This document shows, one piece after another, positions 9,046 through 17,715 of a stretch of DNA of 64,000 nucleotides. Both the position numbers and the translations under genes were made by a program. The notes below the pieces were generated by a model, which was not told the DNA's origin, did no database searches, and saw nothing but the letters and a program-made list of their open reading frames with translations. Within the stretch, counting starts at the first letter, position 1. Each line of letters begins with the position of its first letter. The stretch is from Paenibacillus sp. E222. GTDB lineage: Bacteria; Bacillota; Bacilli; Paenibacillales; Paenibacillaceae. The stretch spans positions 5,766,001 to 5,830,000 of the forward strand of contig NZ_CP058552.1 in NCBI RefSeq assembly GCF_013401555.1, read 5' to 3'.

Positions 9046-10740
9046 TTACAGCGCTTTATCGTCTACTGCATCCAACCAGGCTTCGATATCACCGATGACG
9101 GAGGATACACAGCCGTCTTCAAACGGAGAATTCAAACCTGCCAGTTCTACCAATCCTGTGAAGGACAGGCTTCCTCCGGCTTTACACAATGTCAGGTAGT
9201 CAGCCCACGCGGACTTCATATCCTGATTGCTGCGTTTCCAGAACTGGAATGCACAGATTTGTGCCAGCGTGTAGTCAATGTAATAGAATGGCGACGAGAA
9301 GATATGACCCTGTTTGTGCCAGAATCCGCCTTGTTCCAAATAGGCGTTATCCTTGTAATTGATGTGCGGCAGATAGGTCTTCTCAATATTGCGCCAAGCC
9401 TGCTTGCGCTCCGTTGGTGTTGCATCCGGATTGGCATAGACAAAATGCTGGAATTCATCGACTGCTACGCCGTAAGGAATGAAGAGCAGTCCGGAAGACA
9501 GGTGATCAAACTTGTATTTGTCCGTATCTTCCTTGAAGAACAATTCCATCCACGGCCAGGTGAAGAATTCCATGCTCATGGAATGGATCTCTGCGGATTC
9601 ATATGTCGGCCAGTTGTACTCAGGCACTTCGAAGTGACGGCTCTCATAGACCTGGAACGCATGACCCGCTTCATGTGTCAATACGTCGATATCGCCCGAG
9701 GTACCGTTAAAGTTGGAGAAAATAAACGGCACTTTGTAATCATTCAGGAAGGTACAATAGCCCCCGCCCTGCTTGCCTTTTTTGCTCACCAGATCCATCA
9801 ATTCATTGTCGGTCATCATCTGGAAAAACGTATCTGTTTCCGGTGATAATTCAGCATACATTTTCTTACCATTGTCAATGATCCAGTCGGCATCGCCTTT
9901 AGGTGTCGGGTTCCCTGTCTTAAAGCTGAAGCCCTGATCGTAAAAATAGAGGGTATCCACATCAATCCGGCTGCGCTGACGCTCTCTGAGCTTCGTCGCT
10001 ACAGGCACGATATAATCACGGACTTGTGCTCTGAAATTGGACACCATCTCCGCGTTGTAATCCGTACGGTTCATCCGGTCATAGCCAAGTTCCACATACG
10101 ATGGATATCCCAGCTTCTTCGCGATCTGTGTACGCACTTTCACCAATTCGTCGTATATGCGATCGAATTCAGCCTCATGTTCAGCCATGAACGTATATCT
10201 TGCTTCGGATGCGCGTTCCCGCATGGAGCGATCCGTGGACAACTCAAACGGATGCAGCTGCGGCAATGTGCGTTCTTCACCTTCAAACGGAATTTTGGCC
10301 GAAGCAATCAGCTGGTTGTATTCCGTGGAAAGTTTGTTCTCTTTCTGAAGGTCCTCGATAATTTCCGGGCTGAATGTTTTCAGGGACAGATCCGCCAGCT
10401 GGAACAGCTGTGAGCCCCATTTTTGTTCCAGTTCAGCACGGAATTTGGAGTTTACCAATGCCCGATAATAATCGGTGATGTATTCTTGAATGATCGGAGA
10501 GCTTTCATCCAGAAATTCATTTTCTTCTTTGTAAAATGTATCATTGGTATCAATGGAATGACGGATGTAGACCAATTGTGCCTGAGTCTCAAAGTCACTG
10601 CGCAAAGCGTTAATTTTGTCCATATATCCGCTCTGCTCTTCAACCGTAGTTGCGGCTTCAAAACCACTCAGAAGCTCACGGAATGACGTTTTGATGTGTT
10701 CCAGATCGGGACGTGTATACGTATACTCACTAAATTTCAT
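9046..10740 (-). CDS. M3-family oligoendopeptidase (PepF-like zinc metallopeptidase)
   Basis: A 564-residue cytoplasmic metallopeptidase. The zinc motif HEAGH lies at 356-360 (LTHEAGHAFQ), followed about 25 residues later by YESAEIHSMSMEFF, which supplies the third ligand glutamate. The length fits the M3 oligoendopeptidase F branch that trims short peptides. No signal peptide is seen. The ATG has AAGGGTG eight bases upstream. It stands alone, with an intergenic repeat downstream. Confidence 0.9.
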   Translation of the reverse strand: MKFSEYTYTRPDLEHIKTSFRELLSGFEAATTVEEQSGYMDKINALRSDFETQAQLVYIRHSIDTNDTFYKEENEFLDESSPIIQEYITDYYRALVNSKFRAELEQKWGSQLFQLADLSLKTFSPEIIEDLQKENKLSTEYNQLIASAKIPFEGEERTLPQLHPFELSTDRSMRERASEARYTFMAEHEAEFDRIYDELVKVRTQIAKKLGYPSYVELGYDRMNRTDYNAEMVSNFRAQVRDYIVPVATKLRERQRSRIDVDTLYFYDQGFSFKTGNPTPKGDADWIIDNGKKMYAELSPETDTFFQMMTDNELMDLVSKKGKQGGGYCTFLNDYKVPFIFSNFNGTSGDIDVLTHEAGHAFQVYESRHFEVPEYNWPTYESAEIHSMSMEFFTWPWMELFFKEDTDKYKFDHLSSGLLFIPYGVAVDEFQHFVYANPDATPTERKQAWRNIEKTYLPHINYKDNAYLEQGGFWHKQGHIFSSPFYYIDYTLAQICAFQFWKRSNQDMKSAWADYLTLCKAGGSLSFTGLVELAGLNSPFEDGCVSSVIGDIEAWLDAVDDKAL

Positions 10741-10922
10741 TTATGTACACCCTTTCCTGTTAGGCATATTTCGGGATTCCCCGAGTTGAACTAAACCCTA
10801 TTATACAAAAGAGCAGCCTAAAAATCCCAACTTTACGAAAAATATTTGTCCATCGGTCAAATGGAGCTACATCACTCGTTACATATGTTACGTATGAATG
10901 TTAGGTCCAATTCACAAGTAAA

Positions 10923-10967
10923 AGATGCTGCATCAGCAGGAAATGGATTTTCCTCCGAGCAGCATCT
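10923..10967 (-). terminator. Terminator of the GH12 gene
   Basis: On the minus strand the stem AGATGCTGC/GCAGCATCT, with an inner A/T-rich loop that can itself fold, is followed by TTTTACTT. It lies about 35 bases after the glucanase stop codon. Confidence 0.65.
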
Positions 10968-11002
10968 CATTAAATCAGGAATATACGTGATAAACGGAGC
11001 CG

Positions 11003-11809
11003 TTACTGAACGTTCACATACCAGTTAGAGTAATTGATCTGGCCGCTGCCTTTCGTAATCTCGGTTCCATATTCAACACTGCTGACATATTTGCTGTTGG
11101 TAAAGTAACTTTTGGAGATCAGATAATCGGTAAAGTTTTTGACGTTGATGCTAAAGTTATTAGGAGATTTTGACTTTTTCAGGAACGAGTATACCCACCA
11201 TTGATGCACTCCGTTGTCGGTAATCTCGCCGCGATACAGATCATAGGTTTGTCCACCAATGGATACATCCGAGAATACTTTGGAACCGATAGGCCCAACA
11301 CCAGAAGTCCATTCGTTCCAGATCATGATCTCCTCGGTGGGTGTGCTTGACCAGGTCGCATTGCCGATATCATGCAGCCAGATATCATACGCGTTATTAT
11401 ACTCCCCATTAGTGTTGGACGCCTTAGAATAACTTACGCCGGTATTGATACTCTTGTTCGCAGACAATCGCGTTGGCAGTCCACTGCCTGGTGTGTAGCC
11501 CTCTGTCCAGTGCCAGCCACTGACCAGTGAAGGATAAGCTTTGACCCCACCCGCAGTCGTTGGCCAGTTCCAAACGTAACCCAGATCAGTATTGCTGTTC
11601 ACATACACGGACTGGGACCAGCCACTGACACTTGAGCTTCCCCAGCTATTGTTGAAAATATAATACTTGTTGTTACTGAAATTAAGTTTGGCATACGCTG
11701 TGGAATCCGATGCTGCGCTGGCTGTAATTGGAACGGCCGCAATCAGTAGTGACATGACCAGCAGCATCCATGCTTTCTTGCCTGATCTTTTTTTCATCTT
11801 CAAACCCAT
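11003..11809 (-). CDS. Secreted glycoside hydrolase family 12 (endoglucanase/xyloglucanase)
   Basis: A 268-residue secreted enzyme. A signal peptide covers about residues 1-33 (KKAW...AAVPITASAAS, cleavage after ASA). The mature domain has the GH12 landmarks: EEIMIWNEW with the presumed nucleophile Glu160 and VEYGTEI with the presumed acid/base Glu250, plus many Trp and Tyr residues of the substrate cleft. It should hydrolyse beta-1,4-glucan or xyloglucan outside the cell. The ATG at 11809 has GGGAGG eight bases upstream; the second ATG, four codons on, is too far from it. No carbohydrate-binding module is present. A perfect cre site lies upstream, so glucose repression by CcpA is expected. 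Confidence 0.9.
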   Translation of the reverse strand: MGLKMKKRSGKKAWMLLVMSLLIAAVPITASAASDSTAYAKLNFSNNKYYIFNNSWGSSSVSGWSQSVYVNSNTDLGYVWNWPTTAGGVKAYPSLVSGWHWTEGYTPGSGLPTRLSANKSINTGVSYSKASNTNGEYNNAYDIWLHDIGNATWSSTPTEEIMIWNEWTSGVGPIGSKVFSDVSIGGQTYDLYRGEITDNGVHQWWVYSFLKKSKSPNNFSINVKNFTDYLISKSYFTNSKYVSSVEYGTEITKGSGQINYSNWYVNVQ

Positions 11810-11836
11810 AATGTTAGCCTCCCATACAATTTTAAA

Positions 11837-11850
11837 TGTAAACGCTTACA
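11837..11850 (-). promoter_or_regulatory. cre site (CcpA operator) of the GH12 gene
   Basis: TGTAAACGCTTACA is a perfect palindrome and matches the cre consensus TGWAANCGNTNWCA at all positions. It lies 28-41 bases before the glucanase start, a place where bound CcpA would block transcription. Confidence 0.8.
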
Positions 11851-11944
11851 GATATAAGTGTAAAACATTTCCATATTCAAGCATACCACTTAAATCCGAC
11901 ATTATTTCATGCTATATTTAGACTTTTTGGCATTATATACAAAT

Positions 11945-11977
11945 AAGCCCGCCTCGCATCCATTGCGAAGCCAGCTT
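11945..11977 (-). terminator. Possible terminator after the 30-residue membrane peptide gene
   Basis: On the minus strand AAGCTGGCTTCGCA and TGCGAGGCGGGCTT pair around a five-base loop, followed by the short T-rich stretch ATTTGT. It lies about 37 bases after the small gene at 12014-12106. Confidence 0.5.
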
Positions 11978-12013
11978 ATAGGCTTGTCTTTTCTAGTTTC
12001 TTTTCAATATAAC

Positions 12014-12106
12014 CTAGTGTTGATCGTTGTCCATAATCTTATAGAACCAGCCCATTCCGACCATTCCCACAACCATAATGATAGCCATAATAATGATATA
12101 TGTCAT
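12014..12106 (-). CDS. Small hydrophobic membrane peptide (30 residues), unknown function
   Basis: A 30-codon frame beginning MTYIIIMAIIM and ending KIMDNDQH. Residues 3-22 are one hydrophobic segment rich in Ile, Val, Met and Gly, followed by a short charged tail, so a single membrane span is expected. A run of six G lies about nine bases before the ATG and a hairpin follows the stop. These features make it more than a chance frame. I do not recognise a family. Confidence 0.5.
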   Translation of the reverse strand: MTYIIIMAIIMVVGMVGMGWFYKIMDNDQH

Positions 12107-12150
12107 GAATGTAACCCCCCTGCTCCGTATTTCTTCACACTACTATCAGT

Positions 12151-12372
12151 TTACACGGTGAAAGCCATTTTGAACTGACTCAACATTGACAAAAATACGA
12201 AATCTTCATTTTCACCCCATATCATGTGTCCTTTTTCATTGTAATCCTTGAAATTAATCAGCTGTTCCTCCTCAAGCACAATAAACAACTCGTCTGACTG
12301 GTTGTCCTTATCGAATCTCCCCTTTATTGCTTCGCAGCCTACTTCTTCCCACTTTAATTTATAGATTATCAT
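12151..12372 (-). CDS. Hypothetical protein (73 residues)
   Basis: A soluble, acidic 73-residue frame (MIIYKLKWEEVGCEAIKGRF...). It has no signal peptide, no membrane span and no motif I recognise. The best ribosome-site candidate, AAGGT, is 16 bases from the ATG, so expression is uncertain. It lies just upstream of the small membrane peptide on the same strand. Amino-acid composition looks like real protein rather than an antisense shadow, and no other gene covers the stretch. Confidence 0.45.
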   Translation of the reverse strand: MIIYKLKWEEVGCEAIKGRFDKDNQSDELFIVLEEEQLINFKDYNEKGHMIWGENEDFVFLSMLSQFKMAFTV

Positions 12373-12491
12373 TTTATAGCTGACGATTTACCTTGCTCTT
12401 GTCGTGAACAAAGTTTCATCCGCCATCCTTACGGTGTATACTATACTTCTATGAATTGGAATTGGATTATACGCAGAAAGGTTTGAACTGA

Positions 12492-13232
12492 ATGTCGACT
12501 CGCATACCCTTTTATCGTCAGCTATTATTCGCTTTTTTACTAACTCTTATGCTGTTTATACTATCCGCCTGTGCTGATGGTGAAGCTCATGTCACGGTTA
12601 ATATGGACGGTTCATCCGATCTGGCCCTGAATCTCAGCGTAACCGACTCCGCCCTGGGAATGATCGGACAAGACAATCTCATGACAATGCTCGCAAATAC
12701 GTTGAAGCAGAATAATTTCCAGGCCGAAGTTTCGGATCAGGGAGATCGGACACAACTCAAAGCGACGACCCATTATGAGAAAAGTAATACCGTTTCTACT
12801 TTCAGCACGTCCGATCTGCCTGAAGGAATCAAGGTGGAGCAATCCACCACACCTGGCTTCTTCACTTCCAAATTGCATATCGCCGTGGAAGCAGACCTGC
12901 TGCAGACCATACCCGATGGTGAGGTCAAAGACCAAATTAGCAAGATTCCCGGGTTTCTCAAAAACTTGCTGCTGAAAGATGTCAACTTTGATTTCAAGCT
13001 GACGCTGCCGATCAAGGCGCAAGATTCCAATGCAGATCTGGTCGAAGATCACGGAAAAACCCTAATTTGGCACGTCTCCCCACTGAATACGAATAAGCTG
13101 GATTTGACCGTACAGGTCCCGAATATTCGGAACATCATAATTACGGGGGGCATTGCCTTGGTGCTGATCATTGCATTACTTATCTGGTTTATGGTCCGTC
13201 GCAGAAGAACCCGACAGAGTCGGAATGTATAA
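12492..13232 (+). CDS. Membrane-anchored lipoprotein, LppM/DUF3153-like
   Basis: A 246-residue exported protein. Residues 8-26 are a signal peptide ending in lipobox LSAC, followed by ADGEAHVTVNMDGSSDLALNLSV, a beta-rich start that recalls LppM/DUF3153 proteins. A second hydrophobic span near 213-232 (IIITGGIALVLIIALLIWFM) is followed by a basic tail RRRRTRQSR, so both ends are held at the membrane with the domain outside. The family link is from general pattern only. It stands alone; a ribosome site (AGAAAGG) lies about 12 bases upstream of the ATG. Confidence 0.65.
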   Translation: MSTRIPFYRQLLFAFLLTLMLFILSACADGEAHVTVNMDGSSDLALNLSVTDSALGMIGQDNLMTMLANTLKQNNFQAEVSDQGDRTQLKATTHYEKSNTVSTFSTSDLPEGIKVEQSTTPGFFTSKLHIAVEADLLQTIPDGEVKDQISKIPGFLKNLLLKDVNFDFKLTLPIKAQDSNADLVEDHGKTLIWHVSPLNTNKLDLTVQVPNIRNIIITGGIALVLIIALLIWFMVRRRRTRQSRNV

Positions 13233-13373
13233 CTAACCACAGCTCCAGAAGCTAATAGGATATGATTACTATTTCAGTTCCGACTTGCCAAACGGTGTTA
13301 TGGATAGTAGAATACATCCGTACTGTGTGAACGGTTAAATTAACTATGAAAAGCTAAAGAGGTGACAGGTTTC

Positions 13374-13586
13374 ATGAATATCCGGGAATGCCCTTTGCCT
13401 GGAATCGGTGTGAAGTACCAGTTTGATACAAAAAGCGGTAATAAGTTGGTCATTATTGTCCACGAAGACGGACGCCGTGAATTGTTCTCGGTGGACCCCA
13501 ATGATAACGAAGAACTTACCCTAATTGCAGAACTGGAAGATGACGAGTGTGTAACCCTTTCGGGGTTAATTGGAGGATGGTCCTGA
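13374..13586 (+). CDS. Stand-alone KhtT N-terminal domain protein
   Basis: A 70-residue protein, MNIRECPLPGIGVKY..., that matches the N-terminal domain of KhtT, the regulatory subunit of the KhtTU K+/H+ antiporter. The shared landmarks are MNIRE-x-x-LPGIG, KLVIIVHEDGRRE and the L-x-GG end. KhtT is normally about 165 residues with a C-terminal RCK_C domain; here a TGA follows GGWS directly and a terminator begins about 30 bases later. No khtU transporter gene is adjacent. The ATG has AAAGAGGTGA about eight bases upstream; a GTG four codons earlier overlaps that site and is unlikely. Confidence 0.7.
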   Translation: MNIRECPLPGIGVKYQFDTKSGNKLVIIVHEDGRRELFSVDPNDNEELTLIAELEDDECVTLSGLIGGWS

Positions 13587-13616
13587 CATCTGTCAGGGTT
13601 ATACTGACAGAACGTA

Positions 13617-13655
13617 AATAACCTGTTCCCTCAATGGGGGGCAGGTTATTTTCTT
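13617..13655 (+). terminator. Terminator, probably bidirectional
   Basis: Stem AATAACCTG/CAGGTTATT with an inner CCC/GGG part and a short loop, followed by TTTTCTT on the plus strand. It ends the KhtT-domain gene and faces the convergent hybrid kinase gene. Confidence 0.8.
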
Positions 13656-13683
13656 ATCCCATCATACAAAGTGCAGACGCCCT

Positions 13684-16431
13684 TCAGCGCTCGTGCCGGG
13701 ACCGAATGTAAGGAACCCATGTGCTTAGCACACGGCTTATTTCCGCAGAGCTGAACGGTTTGCTGATAAAGTCCTGCATGCCGCATTTCAGACAGGCTTC
13801 ACGGTCGTTCGGTCCTGCGAATGCGGTAATGGCAGCAATGACCGGAATTTCAGGGTGGGTTTGCCTGATTCTGCAGGTCGCTTCAATCCCATCCATCACA
13901 GGCATTTGGATGTCCATAAAGAGAAGGTCGTAGGTTTCCCTTTCCAATGCTTTCACAGCTTCTTCACCATTCTCCACGATATCACATACACCCCCGAGCT
14001 TACGAAGCATTTCCTCCAGCAAATGACTGTTCAAATACTGATCCTCAGCGACAAGAATTTTGATCCCCGCTGCCAGGCGTGTTCGGTCCAGCTTCAGCTC
14101 GTGATCAGACGCCTGATCCATCCGATCATTGGATTCGTCTTGCCATCGTTCAAGTAACAGGGTGAAGTGGAAATCCGCTCCCTCACCTGCCTCACTCTGC
14201 ACCCCAATGGCGCCGCCCATTAATTCTACCAGCTTCTTGCTGATGGCCAGTCCCAGCCCTGTGCCTCCGTATTTACGATTGATCGCTGGATCCAGCTGTG
14301 AGAAGGACTGGAACAGCTGATGCTGCTTGTTAGACGGAATGCCAATCCCCGTATCTTTGACCGAAAATGACAAGATGAGATGATTCTCATCGTAAGAATC
14401 CGCGGGTCTGACATCCACGTGAACCTGAATGCTTCCCTTTTCCGTGAATTTGACGGCATTGCCTACCAGATTAATCAAAATCTGACGAATCCGTGTTTCA
14501 TCGCCTCTTACACGTGTAGGAATCTGCTCTGACATTTCACAGTATAGTTCAATATTTTTTTCGGAAGCTCTAAGCGAGAATAGTTCCATGACCCCGCCAA
14601 GAACGGCTTTGATATCCACTGGTTGGCGTTCGAGATCCATTTTACCTGCTTCAATCTTGCTGAAATCCAAGATCTCATTCAGAATATGCAGAAGGGATTC
14701 ACCACTGTCAATCATGATATCCACGAAGCCGTACTGCTCCTCGTCCAGCTCTGTTTCTTTTAACAGATGGGCCATGCCCATAATTCCATTCAGAGGTGTA
14801 CGAAGCTCATGACTCATGATTGCCAGAAACTCGGACTTCGCCCGGTCAGCCTGTTCTGCCGCTTCCTTGGCACGGATGATATCCTTTACCGATGTCATAT
14901 CGCGGAAAACGAGGACAGCCCCACGGTTGTCTCCCTGATCCATAATCGGTTTCAACTGAAATTCCGCCAGGAAGCTGGAGCCATCCTGTCTCCAAAATAC
15001 AGACTCCGATCGCGGCAGGCTTCGCCCCTCGCGTACCGCCTGAAGAATCGGATTGCCATTGGAAGGATAAGGGATGCCTTCACTTTGCATTTGTAAGATA
15101 ATCTCTTCGAGAGGTTTGCCATTCATTTCAGACGGACAGAAATTCATCATCTCCGTTGCAACAGGATTGGCAAAGATCAGTTGGCCATCTGGGTCCAGTC
15201 CAATGACTCCCTCTGAAATGGCATTGAGAATTAATGCCCTCTCGTAACTGAGATTTTCAATTTCCTCTACATACCTCTTGGACTCTGTAATATCACTGGT
15301 TATTCCATAAACGCCAACGACACGATCCTCAAGCAAAATCGGAACATTAATTACACTCGTTTCAATACGCTGTCCGTTCTTGTGAATCAGCCCTACCTCA
15401 TAGCTCTGTGCATTTCCTTTTACAGTCTGTTCAAAATGATACCTTGTCTTATCCAGGTCCACGGGATCAATAAGATGATCAAACGGCCCGCTAAGCAGTT
15501 CCTCCTTGGTGTGGCCTGTCAACTGCTCCTGACCTGCATTGGCCTTCAACAGGTTTCCTTCCAGATCCAGTGATGCCACCCCCAGCGGGTTACAGTCAAA
15601 CAATGATTGGTACTCCTGAAGACTTAATTGCTGCTGCATGCTCGCTGTAATATCACGGGTCACTCCGATCATTTCCTGCAGATTTCCCTGTTTGTCATAT
15701 ACATAATGGGTAATGGTATCCGCCCATATAACAGAACCATCCTTATGCAGGAGCCGATAGCTAATTCGATCAGGCGCAAGCCCCTGGATTTGAGCAGCCA
15801 TGTAAGCTTCGACCAGAGCCACGTCGTCGGGGTGAATGCAGAACAGGCCAGATTGACCGACGACTTCTTCAGGATCATATCCCAACATGCTTTTGCTGGC
15901 TGGAGATACGTACTTGAACGTCCGCTCCGGGTCGGCTTGGTGTATAGCAATTAGATCAAGCGAGGATTCGGCCAGTAATCTTGAGATTCGACTGCTCTCT
16001 TCCAACTGCTTGCGCTGTACAATTAGTCGACTCTCGGCGTCCTTCTGTTTCGAAATATCAGCTGCCTGAACAAGCAAATAAAGCGGCTCGCCGCTCACTT
16101 CATCCCTGACGATGCAGGCTCGTAACGTGGCCCACAGAAGAGTAGAATCCTTGCGCTTAAGACGTAACTCGACCTCATACATCAGACTTAATCCGTTGGT
16201 CATATCCCAGAAGTTGGATCTGAATTCCTCCATTTCCAGGTCTTCCTCATGAATCATATGTACAATCGGGGAGTCAATCAATTCATCTTCACTGCATCCC
16301 AGCATCTCGCAAAATGCCGGATTAAGCTGGAGCCAACGTCCGTTCACATGTGAAGCAACAGCAATGCCGATCGGTGCATGTGTGTATAACTGTTCGAACA
16401 GAGAGCGATTCTCTGTAATTGGATTCGACAC
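13684..16431 (-). CDS. Hybrid histidine kinase with four PAS domains and a receiver
   Basis: A 915-residue soluble sensor. Four PAS-type domains follow each other at about 8-130, 150-270, 275-390 and 395-515 (for example HEEDLEMEEF and HPDDVALVEAY segments). Next comes HisKA with the phosphoacceptor His541 in SHELRTPLNG, an HATPase domain (NLVGNAVKFT near 655, DTGIGIP near 693, GGTGLGLAIS near 722) and a receiver domain from 790 with phosphoacceptor Asp840 in FMDIQMPVMDG. No membrane span is visible, so it senses something inside the cell. It starts with GTG; AAGGAGG lies seven bases upstream. No partner regulator is adjacent, and its own receiver may be the output or a relay step. Confidence 0.9.
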   Translation of the reverse strand: MSNPITENRSLFEQLYTHAPIGIAVASHVNGRWLQLNPAFCEMLGCSEDELIDSPIVHMIHEEDLEMEEFRSNFWDMTNGLSLMYEVELRLKRKDSTLLWATLRACIVRDEVSGEPLYLLVQAADISKQKDAESRLIVQRKQLEESSRISRLLAESSLDLIAIHQADPERTFKYVSPASKSMLGYDPEEVVGQSGLFCIHPDDVALVEAYMAAQIQGLAPDRISYRLLHKDGSVIWADTITHYVYDKQGNLQEMIGVTRDITASMQQQLSLQEYQSLFDCNPLGVASLDLEGNLLKANAGQEQLTGHTKEELLSGPFDHLIDPVDLDKTRYHFEQTVKGNAQSYEVGLIHKNGQRIETSVINVPILLEDRVVGVYGITSDITESKRYVEEIENLSYERALILNAISEGVIGLDPDGQLIFANPVATEMMNFCPSEMNGKPLEEIILQMQSEGIPYPSNGNPILQAVREGRSLPRSESVFWRQDGSSFLAEFQLKPIMDQGDNRGAVLVFRDMTSVKDIIRAKEAAEQADRAKSEFLAIMSHELRTPLNGIMGMAHLLKETELDEEQYGFVDIMIDSGESLLHILNEILDFSKIEAGKMDLERQPVDIKAVLGGVMELFSLRASEKNIELYCEMSEQIPTRVRGDETRIRQILINLVGNAVKFTEKGSIQVHVDVRPADSYDENHLILSFSVKDTGIGIPSNKQHQLFQSFSQLDPAINRKYGGTGLGLAISKKLVELMGGAIGVQSEAGEGADFHFTLLLERWQDESNDRMDQASDHELKLDRTRLAAGIKILVAEDQYLNSHLLEEMLRKLGGVCDIVENGEEAVKALERETYDLLFMDIQMPVMDGIEATCRIRQTHPEIPVIAAITAFAGPNDREACLKCGMQDFISKPFSSAEISRVLSTWVPYIRSRHER

Positions 16432-16631
16432 CGCATATCCTCCTTTATTGGGAATCTGAACATATTCCGTATGAACAGATCAACCTGAACATAACTTCAT
16501 CTATAAGAGTAGTACCCCAAATGTAATGTTTTATAAACGAGATCAACAAAAATCCAAGCAACAATCGACGTTATTATCGTATATTTTCATGTTCTCTGTC
16601 TTTTAGATTTACAAAATCGCAAAATCAGCCT

Positions 16632-16640
16632 CATATACTA
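16632..16640 (+). promoter_or_regulatory. Putative sigma-K -10 element of the tgl gene
   Basis: CATATACTA fits the sigma-K -10 consensus CATANNNTA and lies about 60 bases before the tgl start. An AC-containing -35 candidate is about 18 bases upstream, slightly further than usual. Bacillus subtilis tgl is expressed in the mother cell under sigma-K, which supports the reading. Confidence 0.45.
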
Positions 16641-16700
16641 CAGAATACGCGTGCACATCCGTTTGTACAAGGTTGAAAATTAATACAGGAGGTTATGATT

Positions 16701-17528
16701 ATGATCATTGTTGCGAATCAACCAATTGAGCTGGTCCGTTCGGATTGGTCTGCTTTTGCATGGCAGTGGTTACAGCAGCTACAGAACAGTTCAACAGTGT
16801 ACACCTATCAATCCATGGATCATCTTCACTTTGAATGGACACTGCGGGAGTCTCTGGTCAATGCAGCAGAAGCACTGGATCGAAGCGGGGTAAGCTTTGC
16901 CTCATTCGAGAAGTCCAGGTGCAACCCGGCATATTGGAATCGAAATGATCAAGGAGGCTTTGAACTAAGAGGTGAGGTAACACCTGCAGAGGGAATCCGG
17001 GACATTTGGAAGAATGGTCATTTGTATGCCTTTGAATGTGCAACAGCGACTGTGATTGTCCTGTATGGCGGCGTATTGAACAGCATTCGGGAAGATGATT
17101 TCAATTCACTGTTCCGCAACCTCCTGCTCTACGACTGGCACTATGACAGCGATCTTAGATTAACGGAGAAGAACGGCAGCGACTCTGCGCTTCCTGGAGA
17201 TGTATTGTACTTCAAAAATCCGGACGTTTCCCCTGAAACGCCAGAATGGCAGGGAGAAAATACCATTAAGCTGCGTGAAGACGTATATTATGGTCATGGA
17301 ATCGGGATTGCAAGCGGGGAAGAAATCATCCGTTCACTCAATCAAAACCGCATTCCCGGAAGTACAGTGTCAGCCTATCTAATGGATACGGTTATTTATC
17401 CGGACTTTCTATATCTATCCCGCTACGCCAAGAACAGTAATGCGAATACACAGACTGCCTCGTCTACTCCGGTCTTGCCGGGACAGTTGTATGTACGCAT
17501 CGGCGGCAGCCGTTACTTGCGTGTCTAA
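16701..17528 (+). CDS. tgl: Protein-glutamine gamma-glutamyltransferase (spore-coat transglutaminase)
   Basis: A 275-residue transglutaminase of the Bacillus type, which joins glutamine and lysine side chains of spore-coat proteins late in sporulation. The catalytic cysteine is Cys113 in YAFECATATVIV, and the family landmarks NPAYWNRNDQGGFEL and YYGHGIGI are present. Bacillus subtilis Tgl is about 245 residues, so this protein has an extra C-terminal tail of about 30. The second of two near ATGs (16701) is eight bases after AGGAGG and preferred; the first is only two bases away. A sigma-K-like -10 upstream and a terminator downstream make it a single-gene unit. Confidence 0.88.
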   Translation: MIIVANQPIELVRSDWSAFAWQWLQQLQNSSTVYTYQSMDHLHFEWTLRESLVNAAEALDRSGVSFASFEKSRCNPAYWNRNDQGGFELRGEVTPAEGIRDIWKNGHLYAFECATATVIVLYGGVLNSIREDDFNSLFRNLLLYDWHYDSDLRLTEKNGSDSALPGDVLYFKNPDVSPETPEWQGENTIKLREDVYYGHGIGIASGEEIIRSLNQNRIPGSTVSAYLMDTVIYPDFLYLSRYAKNSNANTQTASSTPVLPGQLYVRIGGSRYLRV

Positions 17529-17589
17529 ACAGCTTGAGGCGTGATTGTTATTAGGCGTGCAGAGCCGCTATATCCATATTTCATGTTGA

Positions 17590-17634
17590 AACCCCCGTAG
17601 AACAGCAGGTTACTGTTGCTTCACGGGGGTTTTT
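17590..17634 (+). terminator. Terminator of tgl
   Basis: Stem ACCCCCGT/ACGGGGGT enclosing an AACAGCAGGTTACTGTT inner hairpin, followed by five or six T. It lies about 60 bases after the tgl stop. Confidence 0.8.
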
Positions 17635-17715
17635 GGATCAGTGGGGACAGCCAGCGCAATAAAGACCGGATAGTCCCCTCGTTCAATGTTATTCAGATGA
17701 TTTCGATCAGCGTTA

